Positions 37,576-52,461 of a stretch of 64,000 nt of DNA are shown here, piece by piece (position 1 is the stretch's first letter; each line of letters opens with the position of its first letter). The DNA is from Saxidomus purpurata. Its lineage: Eukaryota > Mollusca > Bivalvia > Venerida > Veneridae. The stretch lies in assembly GCA_022818135.1 (NCBI GenBank), contig JAFMSR010000012.1, forward strand, positions 7,927,570 through 7,991,569, written 5' to 3'. The notes beneath the pieces were generated by a model, which worked only from the letters and a program-made list of their open reading frames with translations, was not told where the DNA came from and did no database searches. Made by a program: the position numbers and the translations under genes.

Positions 37576-39498
37576 TTAAGGATACACCAGGGGGTCCATA
37601 TATCATTTGTGGTCATTTTTTTGGTTTTAACATAATCTAAATGCCTTTACTATTTTCTATCATCATGATAAAAACTATTTTTCTAAGTAATTTAGAAATA
37701 TGTGTTTTATCTGCATTATTCTAGTGTAGCAGTAAATAAGTGCTCTGTTTGATTTAACATCTGCCTGGGAAGGTCATTAATTTTCTCAAGGGGATACATT
37801 GTAAGGGACAGTTTCCAATTGAATTGGTTCCAGGTAATAACAATGATTTGACCTGTCTTAGTGAGGTCAGTTGGAAACTTGCAGGACTTATCAACATAAT
37901 AAATAGTTATAAGTAACTTATACCTGCTATAAAAAGATAACTGAATTTATGAAAATGTTATGTGAGTGTTTCCAATTAGAACTTTGAATCTTTCACAAGC
38001 ATGTTTAGTGTAATTTGCTAGATCAAGCTAATTAATATCCCATTGGTAACTTTCACTCTGCCCTTTCAAACATGTAGAATGTCATATATTGGCCCGTACA
38101 TATGTAAAATCATAGTACATCACTCTCTCTACTAATTGATCTGGCACCAGAAGATAACTTTAAATTAGAAACAACTCTAAATGTATTATTTGATCACGAT
38201 AAAAACATCAAAAAACAGCCAGCAAGTATTATTTAAAGGAGGGCATTGATTGAAGCATACACATAGCTTGATACTAATATTTTCTATTAACATATCATTG
38301 ACAAACATTCTGTTCAATCTTTTTATCAGCTATTAATTTATGCCTGCACAGTGTGCACTTTAGTAGGCAGTACCCCCTGGTATCACGTGTACATGTATGT
38401 ATCTCTGAAGGTGGTTTTTTCCAGCAAGTATTGTCATATTGTAGCGGTACAAACATAAAATTTTGACAATTTTCAACATTATTGATTTATTAGTTATATT
38501 GCTAGATTTTTTTAATAAAACATAACATTGCTTGCCAATTATTAAGTTCTTATAAAAATTAAATATTTTAATGTACAAAGCTTTATATTGTATCATTAAA
38601 ACGTTTGGTACTTATCCCTTTACAGACATTTTCCCTTTGAGTTGTACTTCTAAATCCATGCTGATGTAATTTATTGCCACGATAATGGTAATGCCCCTCA
38701 CAGAATAACCTCTACAACATAATGGCCATTTTATAGCTTGCCAGGTGATTGACTTTATTGCTACATTTAATGCTTATTAAGCTATTCAAACTGAGGTGTC
38801 CAGCATTGGTAGATTACCAAGAATTTTTGTTAAAATCTCATTAATATTCATAGAAATTAACTCGGTTTTAACAAAATGTAGTACCATAAGTTCTTTAGCT
38901 TGGTCAGTGTTAAGGAGAGGGCAGTACTTTTATATTTTATGGGTGTAAATGGGAGGTTTCATTCAGATTCCATTTTTCTTCATTTTCCAGAAGTGCAATC
39001 ACAGATTTGTAGACAATGTTCTAATTGATTCAAATCCATCAATTCTGAATCAAATTGCACGAAACTTGACAGGGGAACTGTTTGATGTATGAACTTAAAA
39101 AGGGTATCTCAGAATTTTGATAAAAAATTCCATTCAAACTTTATGACCCTTTTGGTGTAGGTGGTACATAATATGCCAGTACAAAACTTTGATTTTACTA
39201 TAATTTTTTGCCTAGGGGAAATAAATTAAATCCAAGATACCCTTTTGTAAATCATGCCGTGAAGATACCTGGCAGGAAAATTTGACCACCAAGGTTGAAT
39301 AATGGAAGAGTTGAATCACATTTTAGAAAAACACAAAATCTGCATTTGCGTAAATATACAAAATAATAATAAAAAAGCCGTTACATAGTTGAAAAAGGAA
39401 ATTTCATAAGCTTTAAAATGATATGCAGCTTGCCTATACTTCCTTTTATAAGGAAGGCACAATCGGTATAAGTTCAACACCCCCTGGTGTATCCTTAA
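37576..39498. mobile_element. TTAA-flanked DNA transposon remnant, 16-bp terminal inverted repeats
   Basis: TTAAGGATACACCAGGGGGT at 37576-37595 is repeated perfectly in inverted orientation at 39479-39498. The element is therefore bounded by TTAA on both sides, the target of piggyBac-type transposases. The 1.9-kb interior is AT-rich and has no frame above 78 codons, so it is non-autonomous. An internal partial copy of the end (ACCCCCTGGTATCACG) lies at about 38369. A 62-codon minus-strand frame (39446-39631) runs across the right boundary and takes its last ~17 residues from the element. Confidence 0.7.
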
Positions 39499-39619
39499 AC
39501 AAACTTCTGACGTCAACTTTATCATAGACATTCGTCAACATAACCTTGTAACGGTAATGTTGTAGGAATTCATCACAAGCGTAGAAACGGCGGTCTAAAT
39601 CTAGAATAACTCTGGATAA

Positions 39620-39740
39620 AGAAGGCTCCAAAACGTAACAAGGAACAAGGCGCCAAGGAGTAAAGGTGCAAAGAAAAGGAACAAGGCGTCAAAATATAAC
39701 GGTACAAAAAGTAACATGTAAAAAGGCGCCAAAAAGTAAT
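39620..39740. repeat. degenerate tandem repeat (GGCGCCAAAAAGTAA type)
   Basis: Four loosely related units (CCAAAACGTAAC, AAGGCGCCAAGGAGTAA, AAGGCGTCAAAATATAAC, AAGGCGCCAAAAAGTAATG) occur in ~120 bp beside the TTAA element. The hydrophobic antisense frame over it is an artefact of the repeat. Confidence 0.45.
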
Positions 39741-40199
39741 GCTGGGTTATTTCCCTTTGAGTCTGAAGCTCGTTAGCTAGTATTGCCACTACGGTAGAAC
39801 CTGTATGATATTATAGGACATCAACATTGTCATTAGCTTTCTATTTCTTAAAACTGATTTGATTTGAATACGTTCATACAGTTAAACAAAATACACCCAA
39901 CGACTGCTTCCTAGACTGTGGCTAGTCTTTTCAGACAACTCTACCCTAATGTCTTTCACAACATCTCCTTCCTCTGGCTCTAACTATTGAGGTGAGCTTG
40001 GATAGAGATATGTTTTCATTAGACAAAAAGGATTTCTGTATACAAAAAGCTTTGTCAATTTCAACAGACTTTATAAGTCCAACTGCTTCCTGGAGCTTTT
40101 GGCAAGTGCTCGCACCAATGATTTGTGAAAATCGCTTTCAAAATCTGCCATTGACGGAAATCAACCCCACGACCTTCAGTCATTCTTAGCAACTAATTT

Positions 40200-43100
40200 G
40201 CCCGATCAAAAAGTGCAACTGCATACAAGACTGATCTGTTCCTATCACAAAAACTTCGTGACTGTCATGTATTTCTGCTTCAACACAAACGAAATTTTCG
40301 GATATACCGTTAATTTCCCGAAAAAGCCACCCAGGTACCCGTTTTACAAATGATACCCCAAACTGCTTTTGAGTACGTTAGGTATAAACTATTGTTTCAG
40401 GACGCTGACTCACCAACCTGTACCTCACACAACAACAAGCCTGTTTTCTTCAAATTCCCTCGAGAGTTAAACTATGCTTTTCATCTCCTCTCTTTTTTCC
40501 AGTTTCTATTATGTCATCAAACTATACAGTGTAATTATTTACATCTTCACCGGCAACAGCTGCATCGGGCGTCATTTCTGTAACCTGGAGAACAGGTGCG
40601 CCAGATCAAAGCCAATATTGACCACACAAAACTGACCAGTATCCAATAAAACAATTACCGAATAATTGGCTTCGCCGTCTTATCTCTCAAATAGTGCATG
40701 ACCCATTTGAGAGCTTGATACACAGGAAACCGGCTAATAAAACATTCCAGTTATTAAGCACTGGCATTTTTTTGTCAGAATTTCAGTGTTTCGGTTGTAT
40801 TATTTTGTCTGTTTTGCGTGCGTGCAAACGTACGTGCACCCGTGTAGAAAAAGACATACGAGTCAAATGTTAAGACAAATTAATTTTTCTGTGGCTTGAA
40901 ACGGTTTCTAATGCAACTTTTCTTGCAATCGTTTGTCTGAAGGTATATATTTCTTTATTTCCTCCACATGTGAAGATTACACATATAAATTGAAACATTC
41001 AAAATAAACATATTATTTGAGACAATAGGTACAATTGTAGAGCATGGAAACAATGCTTAGTATAACTGGCTCTTTTATAATTCATCGATGTAATTGTTTT
41101 TGCCCCAGTAGTCACAAACAAAACTAGTTAACATGTATATTCCTAGCACGTGTCGTTGAACTGTACGCATGCATATCGTTCACGGTATCTTCATGATGCA
41201 AGTTTACTGCATTTACGTAAATATACCTTTCGCATCTTGGTTCTGTGTGAATAATTTGTTTACATAAGGTGTGCAAGTGTTTGAAATAAATATTCCCCAG
41301 CCGCCCTTTCAACTTTACATAAAATCTCATATTCATGGTAACTAAATGCTATAAATAGGTAAGAAAAACGCTTGAATTTTGTACTCGGATTAATTCTGTT
41401 CTATTGCTTTTTTAACAAATATTTCTATATAATGCCATAACACGATAAAATCCACACTTCTGCATTGTTTATTGCACGTGTACCATGTAACCGAGAGAGG
41501 TACGAATACCCCAACGACCCTGGTAGAAAGATTATTTTGTTTCCCAATGAAACGGTAACAAGTTTATATCTGACATTGCAACGTTTCCGTCTGGTCCCCG
41601 AGGGCATTCCATAAAGTTTTTAGAGTTCTTTGATATATTCTACGAGTGCAACACCTAGCGATTATCCGTGTAATGATGTAGAAAAAAACATTTTCAGATG
41701 ATTTGGTGCTCTGTGCCGCTCACAATGGTGGTATCGTACCGGTGCAGAAACCGCCGAGCGAACCAATCAAGAAATCAAAAGGAAGGCAGCAGGAAATGCA
41801 TGAAAATGTCGTTACATACTGGAATATTGAAAAGATTTATTGAGAAATAAAGTCGTTAAGGGGGCATTAAAATGGTTTTGGATTACAGCGATAAAGCTCG
41901 AATCTTGAACTGGCAGGCGATAGCTCCCTGGGGGCGGTAAATGATCAATTTATCAAATATAGAGGGGCAACGGTATCAACAACCAGGTGTGCAGTGATGA
42001 AAACGTGAACAGTAGCCACTGATATCTCGTGCTGACACGTTTTTCAATAAATGTCACAGATTAGTTACAACATCTTATACAACTTCCTTAGATCGATGTT
42101 CGTCTAGCTGTGTGGCATTGTAGCTAAAGACTCGTGAACATGACTCTACAGAGCATGTAACATGGACAAAAGATGAAAGCGATAGCAGTAACTCTACAGG
42201 AACCAGTAGTTCAGAGTTGTAGAAACGCCGCGGTCTTACAATATTAGTGTCAAAGGGCGAAACAATAATATCTGTGGTAACATGAACGTCGGCGTAGTAC
42301 GATATCTGATGCAAGGCAAACATATCCTGAACATGTCAAGCTCCGTGAGTCAAGGCTCACACACGATGGATGAAGATGCTAGAGTCTTATCTGTGATGTT
42401 GTACGCTAATAAATAATTTAAAATGTTTTCGAACTGTCACGTAAAATCTGGCAATATGAAATTTACATTTTTAACTACAAATTTCGTTCAAACGATGCCC
42501 CTTGGCGCTGTGGTAGGGCGTTCGCCTCGGGATCAGAGGGCCCCGGGTTACATCCCATGCACTGCACGGGGGCAAAGGAGATGTAGTGTCCTTAAGCAAG
42601 ACACTGTAATCTCTCTCTCTCTTTTCCTTTTCGGGGTTGATTGCATCTGGAGTGAGTATCGAAAGCGATTAATATAAGTTGTTAGAACTTTGTTTTGCAA
42701 TCGAGAAAAAATAAAATAGTATAGTTCAAAGGAGAGGCGTACCTATTTGCGGTTTGTGAATACATTTCACTACACCGCAAATATACATGCCTTATTACAT
42801 TTCAGACAGGGAGCAGAGCCCAGATGGAGGTTATAAAATGTTTTAAGTTCAATTAAAAACATATATTTCCCCGATTTAATCTAAACACGTGGTATCACTG
42901 AGTACACATTTCCAGATTTCGGTATCTTATCTGTTGGCTGTCAAGTACATTTCGAAGAAAAATATTGTTTATGGACAGTCTAGATAGCGGAATATATCAA
43001 AAACTGCCCACTGCAATCAATTCTGCGTTTAACTCAAGATAATTCCATGATTAACGAGCAAGGTCTGGGTCAATGGTTTGATGTGTTTACCTACATTAAT

Positions 43101-46100
43101 ACGTTTTATGAGCTCCAAGTATGCAAACTCGGCATCATAAACCTAGCAGCAAGATTTTGTTTATGTTCCTTGTGCATTCATTGCTTTTGGGTTTTGCAGG
43201 AAAATAAAAAGAACGGCTCTTGAAACTGTCTTGTCGAACTCAACAGCTTGCAAGGTGTGGAGAGGTAATGAAGTATTTAACTCATTATTAGTTTATGCAT
43301 AAACTAGCATCTAATTTGTTTGATCTCGATTGTGAAGCAAATTTCCTTAACTTTTATTAATTGATTTCGGGGCCCCAACCATGATGGAATCAGTCGTTTA
43401 TCGTGCAGTAGAGTGATTCTTGTTAAATAAAGTTCGTAATATACCGGGAGCATCAGAAAATAAGTCGCATTTTCGTCTATATGCAATCCCGTATTATGTG
43501 ACCTTGACCTCTACTGATTGCATATCAACAGATGAACGTATGACAATGAATACAAAGAAAGTCTGATCTATACTCAAAAGAAATGCAATGAAGTGTAACC
43601 ATGTGTACCATAGGGATGTGGTTAACACCTTAGCATGTAGCTAACCCCATTTCATTATCAAGTTATCTTTATCTAATCATAAGAGATAAAGGGCCATACT
43701 CCCAAGAGAGCGTTCATTTATGAGAACTTATTTCAAGGCTTTCCATATATCACAACTAAGTTCTTTTCAATACATGTAACCTAAATAAAGGAATTTGGAT
43801 AAAAGAAAGGCGAAACACATCAAGTATTTTTAGAGTTGAAGCGTCCACTGTTAGTTTATTTTAATTACTAACTGACCCTGAATATAGTTCCTTCTGTATC
43901 ACTGTATTATGTTTAAGTATTACCATGTAGCTATTAGGTTTGCTGTACCAGTATATGAATATAACAAGGTGATCTCTAATACCAATGCAATCAGAGTTAG
44001 TTTGCCAAACTGACAAATTTGAATCCCTTTTATTGACTATGCTTTGACTATTTATAGTAACAAAGAAATAATTTCGTATAGTAGTCAGGGCTGGTGGAAA
44101 ATGTTTATGTTTTTATATACTCGGCGTTGAAGACCAGAATACCTTCCAACAAAAGAGAACACAAAAATGAAACAGCGGGAAAGTTGTTATCTTTAATTCC
44201 CCTAATATATCAAAGTCAATTATAGGCCCTGTCAATATAGTTTCAAATAAATTTAGTTGTTTTAAGTTGAATACCTTTTAAGTCGAATATTTCCTACTGG
44301 TCCCACGGACTCTTCGACCCTTAACTAGATTCAACTGGTATAGCATATCAGTTTGAAAAGAACAACTAAGAACAGAGAATTTACAATATCTGTGTGCAAC
44401 AGCAGGGTTCTGATCTTTGCTCCTTGTAAATGTCCAACATGTGTGATATCTCTATCAAGTTGATAAACAAACTTCAGGAGGTGTACAATCAACAGAAATA
44501 TGCAGCAACATCGAAATGTTAAATACAACAAATACCTGTTGTTCGAAGGAGAATTTTCCGAATATAATGACCACACATAAACTTAATTGTTCCCGTTGAA
44601 CTTTTTTCGTATATACAAAAACTTCAGTATTAAGTGTTCCAAAAACAAATACATTTAATTTATATTTTGATCTTAGCAACCAGAAGCAATAGAGTGATTA
44701 TGTTCAACAGTTATTCTGGATTAGAAAATTATTTATGTATTCTATAACTGGATTATTGTATTAACAGCAAGGGTGAATGCTGCAGTTTCAGTAAAAGATG
44801 CCAGAAAACAGAAAACCTGTATCAAACTGAGACAGTATCGCGGTATGAAAGGATTTGCAAAATTTTGTTTTTATTTCATTTTTGTTATCGGGAGATATTG
44901 ATGAAATAGAAGTTATCTTGGCATTTCCTGATACATCTATGAGCACGTGTATTTTGTACAGGTGCATGTTCGACATTTGTCACTCAACCAGAAATAGGCT
45001 TATCAGTTTACCTGGGGTGCATACGGGCGAAACGTTGATAGACATGATTATTTCAAAGATGTTTAGGGGTCAATGATATGTAAAAGAATATCATGCTAAC
45101 TGATTGATATGAAACAACAAAGAAATTAAAGCCGTGTATATATTGCTGATATATACATTTGGATAATAACAATATTGCTCACAGACGTACCTGTAGTAGA
45201 AATTATACTAATAGAATGTGGATATATTTTTGATTTGCAGTTGGCAGGTCCTCCATTTGTAATTTAGTGTTGAAATAAACGAGTGAGACATCTTAAAAAC
45301 CTTTGTTTTTGGTAGGAGATTCCTAAATTATTCTGAGTACTAACTTGGCTGAAATACTTAGTGAGGCCAAACTAATATAATACTGTGGTTACTCTGCATA
45401 TTCTATGTTTTGCAATTATCTTATTTTTTCTGTTAGTCATAACAAAGTTAAACCGTTATTTTCCAGTACAGGGAAGAAAGATACTCAGCTAATTTGGACC
45501 AAAATAATTCTGAAAAATGAAATGGTTTTCCAACACCATGCCTTTTTCAATATGTTACGTAGTTAGCAAAAGTTGGAAACTATAATGTAAATATTTTTAA
45601 CATATTTATATATTACTACACTGTTATAAAAGTGTCAAAAAAGCAAATAATCGTATTTGGAACCCTTCTTTATTTGAGTAGAAAGGGAAAACTGAAACAA
45701 TAAAAAGTACACGTCTGTGGTTCAACTGAACTTGACTCGTTACGTTTTCATTTTTACTGCAAATTTCCCACAGTCATTTTTGTATTTTTATATAAATTTA
45801 TATAATTTGTATCGCTCATTTCACTTACATCAATTTTTAAAGTCATTGTTATGAGCCGAATGTCGGTATCATGACTCCAAAAACCTTCGAGTCCCATGAT
45901 ATAACACTTATTTTTGTGCACAAAAAATGCAACTCAAGTGCAAGCCAAGTAGGGCACCTTCAGCGGTCTCCTTGAAGCCCTCCAAGTTGTCGAGAAGCTA
46001 GGGTTTTTACACTTCTATCTGTCTTTATCACACTATTAGACTTACTAGCCAAGAATTTGGTGCATATGTTTTCAAACGTATCTACAGGGTGTCCTGCATT

Positions 46101-48400
46101 CAAATATCAATCACTTCAAAGTTAGAAAAAACTTGTTTTGAATCTAATTCGGCAGACGCTTGTATTTGATACACTTTACAGATCTAAGATAGACAGTTTT
46201 TTTATTGTTTTGAAAATTTTGATTACTAGTATGGCTGACACGTTATCCCACCCTGTCGATCTTGATTCGGATGACTTTTGTGTGACCTTCAATGATTATT
46301 ATACCAAAGAAAATAGATATAGTTGTATATTAGTGACGCCTTTTTTCTGTTTTATATGAAAAATGACACAATGCGAGAATATATAGCGATACCACTTTTC
46401 AACATGTATACTTTCTGTGTCGTAATATCAGAAATACTGGTTTGCTGGAAAGTTTAGCGAGCTGATATTTGTTTCCAGTTTCAGAGACCTGATTTTGAAT
46501 TTTTGTCAGAAAAAATATATTATATTGGATAATTATTATAGGGTTCATTGATTTTTTCGGCATATGGTATTTAGGAATAACTCGAATTAGGGATGTATGC
46601 ATGGTATTAGGGATACTGACTCGAATTAGGGATAACTGCCTTCCCGTTGTGTTTGTAGACGTTCATTAGTTTGGTATTTCTGCCCAAGGAAAACCACCTC
46701 GGGAGGGAATTATTTTATTTTACACGTGTTTTGTGCATAGGTTAGTCAACTTTAGAATCATTTTTACCGGATTAACGACTTGACGGGATATGTTTTATGC
46801 AATAAATCATAACAAGTTGTCATTGCAAGATGTTTGTATGAGGCACCTCTTGAAGGATTCGCCATTTTATTTGAAAGCACAAAGACATATAGTAGATACA
46901 TTGCCATGAATAATGAGCCGCTTAATTACTTCCACGTGCGATCTTACAACAATTACCACACCATATGGTCACTAAGATAATCCCCGGTCAATTACGAAGG
47001 ATTCGTTCTGCTTCGGTCTCTGGTTCGGACCATTACGTGACTAATCGCTAAATTACGTAATCTTATCGCTGTAATTATATAGAACTGAAGGTGTAAGGTC
47101 TTTGATAGTATCTTGCTAATGAATTCGTTTGTTGAGATCAAATATAGATTTTCCACGGTGATATTACAGATGCATACTTTGATTACGTTTTATTGTTTCA
47201 AGATCAGAAACTTGAGAAAGATTTCTGTGCAGCAGACGACATTAATGCCTTGTCACAAACATAATACATTTGCTCGGAAACTGTTAATGGCAGTTTTATT
47301 ACTCCATGAAGAATTCTAAAGTGCTCACAAGGCAATATATTTTATTGTATATTTCAGCTTCGTAAATTTTTATGATGGAATGCATAACTCGCATTTTAAT
47401 GTTCGTTGAAGATTTCAAGCTACAGTGCACAAAGCAAACTGGAGGCATACGCTGTTTTTACATATCCCAATCAAAGTTGACGCATACTTCTTTCAAATAA
47501 AATGAAAAGAAAAACATTTACCAGGTATAAAGAGATGCTTTTATACGGACAGGGAAATATGTTTAACTAAAATATTATTTATTCACATATAAAACATGTA
47601 CGAAGACATTATTTAGTAACGTTATTCAGAGCTGAGTATAAATCAAAATATTTTTGTCACGGCCATGCATATACTCAGTGCGCACTTCGTATTCTGTGAT
47701 TTTTCATGACTACTTTTCTGAAAGCCTATATATTTGGTACCAAAATTGAGATCTGTTTACGTACAATATGGTGAACTTTTTAGATTTTGCAGTCGATCGA
47801 TGACAAATACACATGAGCTATAGTGTGCGAAAATTGAAGCCGATACGCCTGCTAAATATAGAAATATTTCAATCTTTCTTTCGCAACTGAGTGTATTATA
47901 TTGTTTTGTGCACAATGAGTTAACTTGAAAAAAGTATACCAAATACAACCTGTTTTCACGATCGTTTGGTAAATAATGCTTCTACAATAAAAAAGTCAAC
48001 TGTAGGAAATTAACAAATTACCCACCTTTTATTACTGGTAATATATCCATTTTTAAACGTTTGGAATGAATTTTCAAACTCTGTGTGCAGTTAATGTATA
48101 TATAAACAGTAAACAGAAATAGTATATCCACTTGCGAATCAATCAGTTCCACAGAATATAGTCGGTCAAAATAATTTTAAACTGTAGTCCACTTCCGTCA
48201 TATTCTCATTTCGCAAACACGAGAGTACAAAAAGACAACTGTAAGTGTCTTTTATATAACAATACATGTAAATTTGCAACTGCAAGATTTCTCAAATTTT
48301 ATAATTCAATGTAATAAAAATATATAAAAAATAACACAATGTTTTAGTGATTTAACTTAACTATGTTAATCTCTCTATAAGATACAAAGCTAATACATGT
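40200..48400. other. gene-poor DNA
   Basis: Only the SINE at 42493 was identified. Short frames such as the 82-codon minus frame at 42075-42323 have no recognisable domain. Confidence 0.35.
42493..42676 (+). mobile_element. tRNA-derived SINE, second family
   Basis: CCTTGGCGCTGTGGTAGGGC resembles a tRNA box A. GGGTTACATCCC, 35 bases on, resembles box B. It is followed by the SINE-type body CCTTAAGCAAGACACTGTAA and a CT microsatellite. Confidence 0.6.
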
Positions 48401-48420
48401 AACATTTACGAGAATCCGCG

Positions 48421-48560
48421 CATCAAGCAGTGGATAGCTCAACGTACAATAAGCGTGTGGCTGCGATGACGGTAGGGTATAATTCATACAAGGCTTACTC
48501 CGAGAACGTTTGATTAGTGTAAGCTGCTAGGTCGGCAGAGAACTACATCTTTACCACCGA
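48421..48560 (+). mobile_element. degenerate tRNA-derived SINE
   Basis: AGCAGTGGATAGCTCAACG resembles box A and GGTAGGGTATAATTCATAC a decayed box B at the expected spacing. The downstream body is short. It cannot be a working tRNA because there is no matching acceptor stem. Confidence 0.4.
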
Positions 48561-49271
48561 TGTGATTAATGCATGCACATATGTAAAGCCTAATGAGAAA
48601 TGATCTTTATCAAATTAAACAAAAGAATGGCATAATTATGGCATTATTTATAATTATAATTTGGAGATAAAACGTTTCTGATGGATCTAATGTTGGCAGT
48701 TATGAACGTTGTTAATACAAGTTGCAAAGAAAAGAGCTTTAACAGTAAATGTTTAAAACGAAAACAGGTTGGTCTTTGCCTCTTTGGTCATGAACAGAAT
48801 ATCCCTTTAACCGTAAGACATTTCCGTTCGAAACTGTCAAAGATTTATACCGTGTTTCAGAAATGTTTATGATTTCAAATCTTTTTACATTTGTATAATT
48901 TTTTTGTATGTGTCGGACTAACAGGTCTCTAACATTGTACCATCCATGCATTTCAAAATTAAAAGTTTGTCCCGTGCACGTTTTTTTTTAGATCCGTTTT
49001 ACCACATTTCATGTTTATAATTGTCAATATGTCTGTGTGTTCACTTAAAGATACATGTATACAAACTAAAAGAAGCAGTATGAAAATACTTATTGTACAT
49101 TGGAGAGTAAGGTCAAATTTGATGTAAATTTAACCATTTTACTTAGATTTTTACAATGGGATCTTCCAATTTTAAATTTGGGAAAGTCTATTTCCATTAA
49201 TAGGGGTGTTAAAGTCCTGATCAGACGATGTATTTGTCGTCTGCGTGGGGGCGTTGCTGCTTGAAAAGGTA

Positions 49272-49433
49272 TACAGTCCAACCTCTCCACAACAACACCA
49301 AACGTTTCAATTTTTGTTTGGTGTGGAGAAGTGGTCAATTTGTTCAGATATAACTACTTTGGGAAATAAAACATCTGTCTTTGTAGAGAGGTTTTTGCTT
49401 TTTGGAGGTGTTGTTTACAGAGGTTGGACTGTA
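49272..49433. mobile_element. TA-flanked MITE, different family
   Basis: The left end, TACAGTCCAACCTCTCCACA, and the right end, TTTACAGAGGTTGGACTGTA, are inverted copies. ACAACAACACC/GGTGTTGTT and CACCAAACG/GTTTGGTGTGG extend the palindrome inward. The length is 162 bp. Confidence 0.65.
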
Positions 49434-52400
49434 CATGTTAGTAGACGCTAGGCACGAATGGGTAAAATGGTTCTTTCGTATACAGTAATATTCCGTTGCC
49501 TTTAGAACACATGTTAGATTTTTGTCAATCGGTGCTAGACTGTAAAATAAAACCAGTCTACCCGCATCTGTAACGGTCACCTGTTAAACGTGTTGCAGTT
49601 TAGTCACTTTATCATTTATCTTCTTACAAATCACGTTGTTTTCATTAGCACGTAAGCTTCCCTACATCTATCTCCGCCTATCAAACAGATTTATGTATTT
49701 GCATAAGCCTAGGGTATTTGTCTGAGGCTTTTATGTAAGTTCCCAACGATGTACTTCTGCATAGCTAGTGCTTAGATGAAAAGAAGCTATATATATTTAT
49801 TAAGTAAAACTAGATATAAACAGACTTTTAGTTTTTATTCTATTTTCATTCTCAAATGTTTTTGTGTGAGTGTAACTGTAGTTTTTCTGTGTCATTAGTC
49901 ATAGTAAAAAGTTATACTGTAAATCGCGATAATTTGATTTTCGCTATTTTCGCGAATTTCCCATATACGCTAATTTAAAATCTCACGAAAAGATCAATTT
50001 CACGTAGAATTACAATTAAAGAATTCTCCTTTCACGAAGAAGCCTGTCTGGTAACAATCGCACATTTTTCGTCGAAACTCGGAAGTTTCGTCTTGTGCCA
50101 ATCAGAGCAGCAATCGGACTAGCTACGGAAAAGTCCGAGAGATGCATTTTATTGTTCATCACAGGTTTTAGAAAGTCAAATTCTGACACCATCTGTACAT
50201 CCGTCTTTGGACACAGATGTCAAAGAAAATGCTGATTAATACACTTATGACATGTCTCGCTTCAAGCTGATTTACATTTTATCTGCAATATTGGGAGAAT
50301 AATGGCTGCCTGACCGCATCAACCTAGGTGACGCAAACATATTTTAGAAAATCGTGTATGACCAGAATAATGACTGTACTTTAATGATTAACAATGGTTG
50401 AAATGAATTTCGTTACATATCTGTCTCGTCGTCCCGTGTTCTAGTGAATATTAGCATAAAAACTTTTTATAGTATGCAGATCGATATAATTTTCAAATTC
50501 ATAGTTAGATTCTACGTCACTTCTGACGTGTTTTTTTTTTCCAAACAGTGCAAGGATTTGAGGCTTATATATATCAACTTCGCGCTTTTTCAAGCTCAAT
50601 TTTACCCCGTTATAGTAGTATTTGGAAAAGAATTTTAGATTTAATAGTTTAATGATCAGAACTATGCAATGAGTATGTGGAGCCAATCTGGGATTAATTA
50701 ATATTCACCTGTAAACATTATTTATCGTTTAAACAACACACATAAGCTTATAAACGGTTTCTTTTTTTAATTGGACATAGCGATTCAATTTCCTATGTGT
50801 TATTTTGTAATAAAACACGTCTTCTGTAGGTAATATATCTCATTTTTTAATTTTCTGATCAAGGACTTCAGCTATGGAACTCATGTGAAGTATTTCTTTT
50901 CATATTTTTTCATGCCTTTACATGATTTATTAAATACATCTACATACTCCTGCAGAAACAAACTGGATTATAAAGAAGTCATTCTTCAAAAAGTCGGTCT
51001 TTCCTCGGGCAAGGTTAACCGAGCGGATTAACGCCCTACAAGTGTTCTGAATTATCGTGTAACAGGCTAATGAAATCTTGTAATGGATTTTATGATTAAT
51101 TCCAGGGACATCAAAGAATTATTACAAGTATTTTTTTCCTCGAATGCACATGACGACAGGTGTTTGTAGGCAATTTTAGAGCCTCGAAATGAGAATCTAT
51201 GTAATTTGAAAAAAAAAGTTCCACGTATGATGCAAAGTGCTGTAGAAGTCGCTATACATACTTAACATTTTAATATTTAATAAGTGTTTGCGACCAGCTG
51301 GCAGAAAATGAAATGAATTTATGATACGAATGACAGCTGTTTTACAATGTCTACGTCATCTATTCAATTTTTTTTACATGTAGATAAAAAAATTCAGAGA
51401 CATGGTTTCGAACATTTTTTTTTCATGAGAACTCATTGCATATGCCGGTATCCAAGAGGGCAGTCACGACGGGTGATTGCCTTAGTTTGATTTAATGAAA
51501 GTCCATCAAGAAAACGAAAAACATTTTTTTGTGAAAATGGACATAATTTGTATTTTTCCAATTAAACTGCTGTGCCAAGTACGTGGTTTTGGTTTTCCAC
51601 TGAGGGCCCTAGATTGCTGATAATGTCTCAACAGATCCTTGAGCCAAGTGCCTGTTCTTGTACATAATGATGTTTTACACGCTGTTGATAGTTTCTATGA
51701 GGTGATAGCATGTGTCTATAATGGCTAGCCAAGTACTTAGCCACTTCATTCAACGAGCTCTTCATTAAGTTCCTCGGAAAGGCTTTACAGTGTAGGTTAC
51801 AGCTTATTTGTTCGTTTACAGTTCCTCACAAAAAAACTAAGGAGATGTTATGACTGAAAAATTTTATTACGTGTCAATGAAACAGTTTTATTTAAGAGCG
51901 CAAACAGTCAATGAATCAGGTTTATTTAGAGAGCAGACAGTAATAAGGAAATTAATACAATGTCTAAGACTTCTTTTCTAGCTTCTGGCTGGAAGTCGAA
52001 AGTTCGAATCTCAGTGTGAGTCCGTTCTGATATGGCTGGTTGGTTAGCCGTCACCTAGTTAAGGAATGTTAATCATATGGCTATCTTTGTCTGGCGTAAA
52101 AGGAATCACGTGGTAGCTGTGTTCGGCACCTTTTTACAGTCTGATCAGGATTTGTTTGTTAGATGTGCTTATGGTCCACCATCCTTTTTCAAGGTATATA
52201 TACGGTAGGACCTTTAGAGAGAAAGATACAGATACAAGGGAATCCGGGTACTAGACCCTAGTTCTTTCACGAATGGACCCCTTGGTTCTTGTTTACATGC
52301 CCGGTGTAAAGCACCGATACACGTGAGACTACCTCTAGGTTTCTAACCAGTTCATCTCTAGATCGGTGGGAAACACTGAAAAGCGTTTCTATAATTTCCA

Positions 52401-52461
52401 GTGCCCAGGCCGGGATTCGAACTGGATACCTCCGGATTGGCAGTCTAGGCGGCGTTAACCA

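Noticed and set aside
42075..42323. 82-codon minus frame with plausible composition
   Set aside because: There is no recognisable domain, no clear splice context and no supporting neighbour exon; it is too short to claim.
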